Source: JACDAN01 sp046714355
Lineage (GTDB): Bacteria; Actinomycetota; Thermoleophilia; Gaiellales; Gaiellaceae
Length of the DNA: 18,757 bases
Assembly: GCA_046714355.1 (NCBI GenBank)
Contig: JBKKAR010000105.1
Coordinates: 1-18,757, forward strand
Direction of reading: 5' to 3'
Positions 13,228-18,757 of this stretch are shown here, in pieces (the stretch's first letter is position 1; each line of letters begins with the position of its first letter). A model generated the notes under the pieces. That model did no database searches. It was given only the letters and a program-made list of their open reading frames with translations, and had not been told where the DNA came from. Position numbers and translations under genes: made by a program.

Positions 13228-14660
13228 TCGCGGCCCGCATGAGGGAGCTGGCGCGTCACTCGGCGATCTACGGCTTCGGCTCGCTCGTCTCGCGCTTTAT
13301 CGCCGTCCTCCTGCTCCCCGTCTATACGCGCTACCTCTCGCCGGCCGACTACGGACTGATCGAGACGCTGATCGCCCTGTCGGCGATCCTCACCGTGCTG
13401 CTCGCTGCCGGCGTGAAGAGCGCGTTCTTCCGCTTCTACTTCGACGGAAAGGACGACGATGGGAAGCGCCGCGTGATCAGGACGTCGTTCTGGTTCACGA
13501 TGGTCATGGGAACCGCCGGCCTCGCCGCCGGACTCGTGCTTGCCGGCCCGATCTCCGACCTGCTCTTCGCGACGAGCGAGCACGCAGACCTCGTCCGGGC
13601 TGCGTTCGTCGGGCTCTGGGCGCATGTGAACTACGAGCAGATGACCTCGCTGTTCCGCGTCGAGCAGCGGTCGGTCGCCTACCTGATCGCGACGCTCATC
13701 AATCTCACCGTGACCGTCGGGGCAACGATTCTCCTCGTCGTCGTCTGGGACAAGGGGCCGATCGGCGTCATCGTCGGGAACTTCACGGGGACGCTGCTCG
13801 TCTACGCCGGTCTGCTCGCCTACCGCCGTGAGCAGCTCGGGCTCGAGCTCGACCGGCCGCTGCTGCGGGAGATGAACCGGTTCGGGATGCCGCTCGTCCC
13901 CTCTGCGCTTTTCCTCTGGGCGCTCAACTTCAGCGACCGGTTCTTCCTCGTGAAGCTGGCCGGGCCGAGGGAGGTCGGGCTCTACTCGATCGGAGTCCGG
14001 GTGGCCTCCGCGATCATCCTGCTCCTTGCCGCTTTCCGGACGGCGTGGCCGGCGTTCGCGTACTCGATCGAAGACGACAGAGAGGCAGCGCGGACGTACA
14101 GCTACGTCCTCACCTACCTCGTCGCGATCACGTCCTGGATGGCGTTGGCGCTCGGCGTGCTCGCGCCGTGGCTCGTCCAGCTGCTCACGACCGAGGAGTT
14201 CTACGGCGCCGAGCGCGTCGTCGCGCCGCTCGCCTTTGCAGCCGCCGCATTTGGCGGGTACATCGTCGTCGTGATCGGGATCGGCCGCGCGCGCCAAACC
14301 CGCTCCAACTGGTGGATCACCGGCGCCGCCGCGGCGTTGAACGTCGTCCTCAACGTGGTGTTGATCCCGGAGTACGGGATCATCGGCGCCGCCGTCGCAA
14401 CCATCGGCGCCTACGCGCTGCTCTTCCTCGGAATGGCGTGGAAGGCGCAGCGCGTCTTTCCGGTGCCATACCAGTGGCGGCGTGTGGCGACCGCGTTCGG
14501 CGCCGCGGTCGCCCTGACCGTATTGGCGCGAACGCTGGATGTGCCGCTCGGCGTGGCGATCGCGCTCGTCGCCGTCTACCCACTCGTCCTCCTGCCGCTC
14601 GGCTTCTATCTGCCCGAGGAGCTGCGCCGCCTGCGGCTGACTACGATGCCCTCCCGATGA
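13224..14660 (+). CDS. Wzx-type polysaccharide flippase (MVF/MATE-like superfamily)
   Basis: A 478-aa integral membrane protein with about 12-14 hydrophobic helices. The N-terminus SAIYGFGSLVSRFIAVLLLPVY followed by TRYLSPADYGLIETL is the hallmark of polysaccharide biosynthesis flippases (PF01943/PF13440 type). FSDRFFLVKLAGPREVGLYSIG in the middle and NVVLIPEYGIIGAAVATIGAY near the C-terminal third are also typical. It would move an undecaprenyl-linked glycan unit across the inner membrane. GTG 13224 (GTGA overlap with the previous stop) or ATG 13239 could be the start; I prefer GTG because the same overlap recurs through this operon. No Wzy polymerase is visible in the window. Confidence 0.93.
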   Translation: MIAARMRELARHSAIYGFGSLVSRFIAVLLLPVYTRYLSPADYGLIETLIALSAILTVLLAAGVKSAFFRFYFDGKDDDGKRRVIRTSFWFTMVMGTAGLAAGLVLAGPISDLLFATSEHADLVRAAFVGLWAHVNYEQMTSLFRVEQRSVAYLIATLINLTVTVGATILLVVVWDKGPIGVIVGNFTGTLLVYAGLLAYRREQLGLELDRPLLREMNRFGMPLVPSALFLWALNFSDRFFLVKLAGPREVGLYSIGVRVASAIILLLAAFRTAWPAFAYSIEDDREAARTYSYVLTYLVAITSWMALALGVLAPWLVQLLTTEEFYGAERVVAPLAFAAAAFGGYIVVVIGIGRARQTRSNWWITGAAAALNVVLNVVLIPEYGIIGAAVATIGAYALLFLGMAWKAQRVFPVPYQWRRVATAFGAAVALTVLARTLDVPLGVAIALVAVYPLVLLPLGFYLPEELRRLRLTTMPSR

Positions 14661-15346
14661 ACGCCGCCAACACCACGACACCCGAGGACGAAGTCCGCGA
14701 GAGCGGGCTCGTCGAACATCTCGAGGATCAGGCGGCGCTTTTCTGGGACATCGTGCAGGGCGAGACGCAGCGCGGCCATCGATACAACACCGGCCGAGTC
14801 ACGGGCCGAGACGGCTACGACGAGGGTCTCCGCCTCTACCGGCTGCTCCGCGAGATGAAGCCGCTGGTGGCCGTCGAAACCGGCGTCTGCAACGGTGTCT
14901 CGACCGCGTTTCTGCTGCTCGCGCTGGAGCGGAACGGCAGCGGCGAGCTGCACTCGATCGACCTCCCGGAGGTCGCCGGTGAGGAGTACGAGCCGGGAAC
15001 CTTCTGGGACGGGAAGGGCGGCGCCGTGATCCCGCCGGGCCGGGAGCCGGGTTGGATGGTCCCGCCGAACCTGCGGGAGCGCTGGAGCCTGGTGCTCGGG
15101 CGTAGCCAGGAGGAGCTGCCACCGCTTCTCGAACGCACCGGCCCGATCGACTTCTTCATGCATGACAGCGAGCACTCCTACGAGTGCATGAGCTTCGAGT
15201 TCGAGCAGGCCTGGGAGGCGATGCGCGACGGCGGCGCCCTCGTGGCCGACGACGTGAACGTGAATCCCGCGTGGGACGAGTTCACGCAGCGGGTCGCGCG
15301 CCGGCCGCAGCCGCTCGGCCCGAAGCTGTCGCTGATCGTGAAGTGA
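14657..15346 (+). CDS. Class I SAM-dependent methyltransferase (Methyltransf_24 / CmcI-like)
   Basis: A 229-aa soluble protein. SAM-binding motif I is VAVETGVCNGVSTAFLLLAL (71-90), motif II is ELHSIDLPE (97-105; Asp102 for the ribose), DFFMHDSEHSYE (165-176) is the conserved DxxHxY-type segment of the Methyltransf_24 family, and GGALVADDV (192-200) is the metal/strand-5 region. Family members methylate sugars or small molecules, often with a metal ion; HDSEHSY and ADDV fit metal binding. The ATG start overlaps the flippase stop (ATGA) and the stop overlaps the next GTG. A role in O-methylating a sugar of the glycan is inferred from context only. Confidence 0.85.
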   Translation: MNAANTTTPEDEVRESGLVEHLEDQAALFWDIVQGETQRGHRYNTGRVTGRDGYDEGLRLYRLLREMKPLVAVETGVCNGVSTAFLLLALERNGSGELHSIDLPEVAGEEYEPGTFWDGKGGAVIPPGREPGWMVPPNLRERWSLVLGRSQEELPPLLERTGPIDFFMHDSEHSYECMSFEFEQAWEAMRDGGALVADDVNVNPAWDEFTQRVARRPQPLGPKLSLIVK

Positions 15347-16371
15347 CGACTGTCCTCGTGTCCGCGGTGGGTGCTCCCGGGACCGCCGCTCTCGTGCGAG
15401 CTCTCCGGGAAAACGGCGAGCGCAAGGTCCGCGTGGTCGGAACCGACATGGCCGAAAGATCGGTGGGTCGCTTCCTGTGCGACAGCTTTCACCTCGTCCC
15501 GTCGGGATCCGACCCGGGTTTCGCCGACGCGATGCTTGATGTGGTGGAGCGGGAGAGCGTCGACGCGATCCTCCCGCAGTCCTCGTACGACCTGCTCGGG
15601 CTCGCCGACGCCAAGGACCGCTTCGACGTGGCCGTGATGGTCGCCTCGCCCGACGCCGTGCGGCGGTCGAATGACAAGGCCGAGAGCTATGCGCTGCTGG
15701 ACGAGATCGGCGTCCCGGGCCCGCGCTGGCGCCGAGTCGTCGGCGGAGAGGCCATCGCCGAAGCGGCGCGCGAGCTCGGTTACCCCGGCGTGGACGTCGC
15801 GATCAAGCCGGCCTTCTCATCAGGCTCCCGCGGCTTCCGGATCATCTCGGCGGAGGCAGACCGCCGGGAGCAGCTGCTGACCAACCGCCCCGGCGTGGCG
15901 GAAGCGCTCCGGCTCGAGGAGCTGGTGGAGCTGCTCGGCGACGACGACACACAGCTCCTCGTGATGGAGCTCGCCGAGGGCCTCGAGCGGACGATCGACG
16001 GGATCGCGGAGGGCGGGCGAATCGCGCTCGGCCACCCGAAGACGCGCGAGTCGATGCGCGCCGGCCTCGCGATGTACTTCGCGACCCTCGACGACGACTG
16101 GCTGATGGAGATCGCGGAGAAGATCGTCGAGGCGCTCGCGCTCGACCATTTCTTCAACATCCAGCTCGTCGGGGACAAGGTGATCGAGATCAACCCGCGG
16201 ATCTCGACGATCGTCTACCAGGAGGACTTGAACCTTCCCTGGCTCGGTGTCAGGCACGCACTCGGGGAGCTCTCGGCCGAGGAGCTGGGCGCGCACCAGG
16301 CGCGCGTACGGCCGACGAGGCGAGCGCTGCGCTACTTCGACCAGGTCGAGTGGGACGAGCCCTCCGCGTAG
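15343..16371 (+). CDS. ATP-grasp protein, carbamoyl-phosphate-synthase-like (ATP-grasp 3)
   Basis: A 342-aa soluble ATP-grasp of the CarB-like family. The preATP-grasp domain begins TTVLVSAVGAPGTAALVRAL (2-21) and reaches VGTDM (32-36) and ILPQSSYDLLGL (76-87). The ATP-grasp core has NDKAESYALLDEIGVPGPRW (110-129), VAIKPAFSSGSRG (152-164; Lys155), LLVMELAEGLERTIDG (205-220) and VIEINPRIST (280-289), the last with the canonical metal-binding Glu282-x-Asn284. It is thus of a different subfamily from ATP-grasps 1 and 2. GTG 15343 overlaps the methyltransferase stop by 4 bases; the open frame upstream is only overlap. It closes the coupled operon. It may ligate an amino acid or carboxylate to a sugar amine, but the substrate is unknown. 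Confidence 0.87.
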   Translation: MTTVLVSAVGAPGTAALVRALRENGERKVRVVGTDMAERSVGRFLCDSFHLVPSGSDPGFADAMLDVVERESVDAILPQSSYDLLGLADAKDRFDVAVMVASPDAVRRSNDKAESYALLDEIGVPGPRWRRVVGGEAIAEAARELGYPGVDVAIKPAFSSGSRGFRIISAEADRREQLLTNRPGVAEALRLEELVELLGDDDTQLLVMELAEGLERTIDGIAEGGRIALGHPKTRESMRAGLAMYFATLDDDWLMEIAEKIVEALALDHFFNIQLVGDKVIEINPRISTIVYQEDLNLPWLGVRHALGELSAEELGAHQARVRPTRRALRYFDQVEWDEPSA

Positions 16372-16387
16372 CCTCGCGCCCCTGGCC

Positions 16388-16509
16388 GGCAGCGGCTCCC
16401 GCCGCGCGGAGCGCGGCTCCGCCGCAGCCTGACGGCGCTGGACGGCACGATGCTCTCCGGGCCCGTGCTGAAGCACTGTGCCCTCCGGCCTCGCACCGCC
16501 AGCGCCGTC
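16388..16509. repeat. Structured repeat element, copy B
   Basis: Hairpin 1 has an outer stem (16388-16395/16422-16429, one A-A mismatch), internal loop CTCCC/TCCG, a 7-bp stem (16401-16407/16411-16417) and loop GGA. One base later an 11-bp perfect stem (16431-16441/16499-16509) encloses 57 nt. Those hold GTGC-TGAA-GCAC (16465-16476), itself enclosed by GGCAC/GTGCC (16444-16448/16478-16482). The layout equals copy A at 1506-1645. It fills most of the 151-base gap between the ATP-grasp 3 stop and the GT4 start, so it could act as terminator, attenuator or mRNA-stability element, or be a REP-like repeat. Confidence 0.75.
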
Positions 16510-16522
16510 CCAGGCACGCGAG

Positions 16523-17449
16523 GTGAGAGTCATCCACACCCCGCTGAACGTGGCAGGGATCCCGTGGACGAACGTGCAGGCGCTACGGCGCAAGAACGTC
16601 GACGCCAAGCTGGTCGTCGTCGAGCGCCAGATACTGCATCCCGAGGCGGACTGGTCGCTCGACCGGCCGTCGGGGTTCTGGGGGAGGCAAGCGGTGCAGT
16701 GGCCTGCGTTCCTGCGCCTGCTGCCGAAGACGGACGTCTTCCACTTCTACTTCGGGTGGACGCTCGTACCCCGGAAGCTCCAGTGGCCGATCCTGAAGGC
16801 GACGCGCCGCAAGTCCGTGCTGCATTTCCTGGGCTCGGACATTCGCGGAAAGACGCCGGGGCAGCTCCGCTACGCGCACGGCGCGGACGCGAGGATCGTC
16901 GGCTCCTACGACGCGCTGCGCTGGATGCCCGACGCGCACGTTGTCCCGCCCGGCCTCGACCTCAGCGACTACGCGCCGGCGCCGCCGGCAGACCGTGACC
17001 GGCCCGTCGTCCTCCACGCCCCCTCGAGCCGCAGCCGGAAGGGGACGGAGCACGTCGTCGCCGCCTGCGAGGGATTGGACGTCGAGCTCGACATCGTCGA
17101 GGGGCTCCGCCACGACGAGGCTCGGCGGCGGTACGAGCGCGCGGACATCGTCGTCGACCAGCTGAACGCCGGTTGGTACGGGATCTTCGCGCTCGAGGCG
17201 ATGGCGCTCGGCAAGCCCGTCCTGAGCTACCTCCGGGCGGAAGCGGTGCAGGAGACCGAGAAGGCGCTCGGCGTCGACGTTCCGATCCTCCCAGTCACGA
17301 AGGAGACGCTGCGAGGCCAGATCGCGGAACTGGCCGCTTCGGCGGAGAGGCGGCGCCAAATCGGCGCCGCCTCTCGGACCTATGTCGAGCGAGTGCATGA
17401 CGCCGACAAGGGCGCCGACCGCCTGCTCGACATCTATCGCTCGCTCTAG
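16523..17449 (+). CDS. GT4-type (GT-B fold) glycosyltransferase
   Basis: A 308-aa cytoplasmic glycosyltransferase, somewhat short for GT4. The N-terminal domain begins MRVIHTPLNVAGIPW and contains FHFYFGWTL (73-81) and HFLGSDIRG (101-109). The C-terminal domain has VVPPGLDLSDY (140-150), VVLHAPSSRSRKGTEHVV (162-179) and the donor-site motif GWYGIFALEAMALGKPVLSY (217-236; Glu225). In this family the first acidic residue of the EX7E motif is often conserved; here that position reads Gly217 or Trp218, so only the second Glu is clear. I chose GTG 16523 because homology begins at once; a longer start (GTG 16478) would lie inside element B. It ends in a CTAG shared with the convergent gene. The sugar is unknown. 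Confidence 0.88.
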   Translation: MRVIHTPLNVAGIPWTNVQALRRKNVDAKLVVVERQILHPEADWSLDRPSGFWGRQAVQWPAFLRLLPKTDVFHFYFGWTLVPRKLQWPILKATRRKSVLHFLGSDIRGKTPGQLRYAHGADARIVGSYDALRWMPDAHVVPPGLDLSDYAPAPPADRDRPVVLHAPSSRSRKGTEHVVAACEGLDVELDIVEGLRHDEARRRYERADIVVDQLNAGWYGIFALEAMALGKPVLSYLRAEAVQETEKALGVDVPILPVTKETLRGQIAELAASAERRRQIGAASRTYVERVHDADKGADRLLDIYRSL

Positions 17450-18363
17450 GGAGTCATCACGTTCGCCGCGCCGCGGGTGATCGTGGTCGTGAACGCCCAG
17501 TCAGAAGCGGCGTCGTTCGTGTCCTTCCCGTTCGGATTGCGGATCAGCGAGCCCGCGACGGCGTTCGAGTCCTCGACGGCGGCCGGCAGTGCCGTGCCCT
17601 CGACGAGGTTGAACGTGGCTCCGCCGATCGTGGCCGCCGTGATCGCTCCTTCGTAGGAGAGCGCGTCGAGCAACGTTGCTCCTTCGAGCAGGGCGATGCC
17701 GTCCGGCGCGCCGTTCTGGAGCTCGATCGCAACGTCGATGTGGCCGCCCGCCGCGAGAGTCCCGGTGAGGGCGACCCGGTCGTACTCCGCCCCGTCGCCG
17801 CCGTTCACGGCTACGAGATCGACGTTCGAGAGATCCGCTGCGGCCCCGCCGCTGTTGTGGATCTCGACGAAGCCGTTGCCGTCCGCGCCGACCTGGTCGT
17901 AGTCGACCTCGTTGATCACGAGTTTCGCCGCCTCGGCAGGCGGCGGCGGTGGAGGTGGCGGTGGCCCGTCGGGTGCGGCCTCGCAGGCGAGACTCGCGTC
18001 ACCGCCAGCAGCGATCGTCACCTTGATCTCGCCTGCCGCGGAGTCCTCCGCGATGCACGGGACGCCCTCGAGCGTCTTCAGGCCGGAGACGACCGTTCCC
18101 GGATCGCCCTTGTCGCCTTTGTCGCCCTTCGGGCCCTGCGCACCGGGATCGCCCTGGTCGCCCTTCGCGCCCTCGATGTTCCAGCTCACCGGCGTCTCGC
18201 GCCGGCGGCACTGCGCCGGCCCGGAAACCTGCCGCAACCACCCGCCGGACGGATGCTTGCAGGCGTAGATCACGGTCGGCGGGTCACCGGCACTCGCGCC
18301 GAGCGCCGATCCGGCGACGACGAAGAGGACCGCGGCCGCCGTGGCCAACAGAATGGTCTTCAT
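17446..18363 (-). CDS. Secreted protein with collagen-like repeat, poly-proline hinge and lamin-tail domain
   Basis: A 305-aa exported protein. The signal peptide is MKTILLATAAAVLFVVAGSALGASA, with likely cleavage after about residue 25. A small Cys-containing module follows (YACKHPSGGWLRQV ... QCRRRETPVSWN, 33-62), common in actinobacterial secreted proteins. Next come eight Gly-X-Y triplets (65-88) rich in GDK/GDP, a linker with Cys103 and Cys127, nine consecutive prolines (134-142), and then LVINEVDYDQVGADGNGFVEIHNSG (148-172), which opens a lamin-tail domain (LTD). The rest looks like the beta-sandwich of an LTD. No sortase or lipobox anchor is seen. ATG 18363 is preceded by GGAGG at 3 bases. 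It probably acts outside the cell as an adhesive or structural protein; its role is unknown. Confidence 0.85.
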   Translation of the reverse strand: MKTILLATAAAVLFVVAGSALGASAGDPPTVIYACKHPSGGWLRQVSGPAQCRRRETPVSWNIEGAKGDQGDPGAQGPKGDKGDKGDPGTVVSGLKTLEGVPCIAEDSAAGEIKVTIAAGGDASLACEAAPDGPPPPPPPPPAEAAKLVINEVDYDQVGADGNGFVEIHNSGGAAADLSNVDLVAVNGGDGAEYDRVALTGTLAAGGHIDVAIELQNGAPDGIALLEGATLLDALSYEGAITAATIGGATFNLVEGTALPAAVEDSNAVAGSLIRNPNGKDTNDAASDWAFTTTITRGAANVMTP

Positions 18364-18366
18364 GCT

Positions 18367-18371
18367 CCTCC
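18367..18371 (-). promoter_or_regulatory. Shine-Dalgarno GGAGG for the collagen-like/lamin-tail gene
   Basis: On the minus strand GAGGGAGGAGC directly precedes ATG 18363. It shows that this gene uses a leadered mRNA, unlike the GTG-starting divergent neighbour. Confidence 0.6.
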
Positions 18372-18443
18372 CTCGGTTGCTTGACGGAGAGGGAGGTAAG
18401 AGGGTCGGGCGCCCCCCGACTAGAGCGCGTGCGCGAATCGTCT

Positions 18444-18461
18444 CAGTCTCGGCGCAGACTG
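18444..18461. promoter_or_regulatory. Inverted repeat CAGTCT-N6-AGACTG, possible operator
   Basis: A 6-bp perfect dyad with a 6-base spacer touches the candidate -35 (TGGAGA, 18460-18465) of the gene starting at 18496. A partial third copy (CAGACTC) follows. The position suits a repressor site but nothing proves it. The rest of the 132-base gap (18364-18495) holds only a 6-bp hairpin at 18404-18420. Confidence 0.3.
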
Positions 18462-18482
18462 GAGACAGACTCGGAAGGCGTC

Positions 18483-18488
18483 TACGCT
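18483..18488 (+). promoter_or_regulatory. Candidate -10 element (TACGCT) for the lysozyme-like gene
   Basis: TACGCT is followed by 7 bases and GTG 18496. A -35-like TGGAGA (4 of 6 to TTGACA) lies at 18460-18465 with a 17-base spacer. No Shine-Dalgarno is present, so a leaderless transcript is likely. Confidence 0.45.
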
Positions 18489-18495
18489 GACGGGC

Positions 18496-18757
18496 GTGCC
18501 CCCGACGCCGACGCTCGCTGCCCTGCTCGCCGCGCACACGGAGGCGAAGCGGGCTCAGCACCGCGCCCGACTGGCCTGGCGCCGCGCCGCGGAGCGGATT
18601 CCCGAGAACGACCCCCGCCTCCGCGAGGCCCTGAACGCCTACAAGGCCGCGAAGGCGGTGCGCGTACGCCTCGATGCGCAGATTGCGCGGGCGCAGAACC
18701 CGACGACGATGTCGCCGAAGGGCCTCGATTTCCTGGTCGCGCAGGAAGGGTTCATCC
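18496..18757 (+). CDS. Probable lysozyme-like (GH24-type) protein, N-terminal part
   Basis: Eighty-seven residues are visible before the window ends. Residues 1-68 are Ala/Arg/Leu-rich and likely form a helical or coiled-coil region (for example RARLAWRRAAERI and LREALNAYKAAKAVRVRLDAQIARAQ). Residues 73-87, SPKGLDFLVAQEGFI, match the start of a GH24/phage-type lysozyme domain, where the Glu after Gln is the expected catalytic acid (Glu84). No signal peptide is seen at the proposed GTG start. It would cleave peptidoglycan if the rest of the domain is intact. No phage genes are visible nearby. The call rests on a short stretch and could change when the remainder is read. Confidence 0.55.
   Translation, partial: MPPTPTLAALLAAHTEAKRAQHRARLAWRRAAERIPENDPRLREALNAYKAAKAVRVRLDAQIARAQNPTTMSPKGLDFLVAQEGFI

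Noticed and set aside
13125..14681. A 518-codon open frame on the minus strand opposite the flippase and its neighbour
   Set aside because: Composition is Arg/Asp/Glu/His-rich with no recognisable motif, as expected from the antisense of GC-rich codons. The plus strand encodes a clear flippase.
17930..17965. Poly-proline codon run as a phase-variable simple repeat
   Set aside because: Proline codons are mixed, so there is no uniform repeat unit to slip on.
18105..18170. Short tandem repeat in the collagen-like region
   Set aside because: It is explained by coding for Gly-X-Y triplets with varied third bases. It is not a CRISPR or satellite array.

Overview
The window is about 18.8 kb of GC-rich DNA, densely packed with genes, from what is most likely an actinobacterium. 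The Thermoleophilia (Gaiellales/Solirubrobacterales) are my best guess. This rests on third-position GC bias, frequent GTG/TTG starts, genes chained by 4-base GTGA/ATGA overlaps, leaderless-looking promoters, an SSI-type inhibitor lipoprotein, and a secreted collagen-like/lamin-tail protein. The phylum assignment is inference. No rRNA, tRNA, CRISPR array, transposase or phage integrase was seen. No gene-free stretch exceeds about 175 bases.

Layout. (1) Minus-strand operon from 6806 leftwards past the window edge: polyprenyl-phosphate-type GT2, RmlB-like SDR, ATP-grasp ligase, DegT aminotransferase, LPG-synthase-TM/flippase-like membrane protein, GT2 glycosyltransferase, and the start of a GT-C-like membrane glycosyltransferase. 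(2) A divergent plus-strand eIF-2B/sugar-phosphate-isomerase-family gene (6834-7721), then a convergent zone with two strong hairpins. (3) A second minus-strand SDR + DegT pair (9906 to 7871). (4) An SSI-like lipoprotein (+), convergent with a solitary DppB-type ABC permease (-). (5) A plus-strand operon 11339-16371: ATP-grasp ligase, NodB-like deacetylase, Wzx-type flippase, methyltransferase, second ATP-grasp. A structured element and a GT4 glycosyltransferase follow. (6) A secreted collagen-like/lamin-tail protein (-) and the start of a probable GH24-type lysozyme (+).

Function. Most of the window reads as a surface-glycan or glycolipid assembly locus. Two SDR+DegT modules would make nucleotide-activated amino-deoxy sugars. 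Two GT2s, one GT4 and a GT-C-like enzyme would assemble the glycan, and two membrane proteins could export it. The methyltransferase, the NodB-like enzyme and three ATP-grasp ligases would decorate it. Three ATP-grasp ligases alongside two aminotransferases suggest that amide-linked (aminoacyl or carboxyl) groups are placed on the amino sugars. That is an inference, and I know of no described system with exactly this set.

The most unusual non-genic signal is a two-copy structured DNA/RNA element at 1506-1645 and 16388-16509. In its first hairpin the copies differ almost only by paired, compensatory base changes. One copy is read in frame as the N-terminus of a glycosyltransferase.
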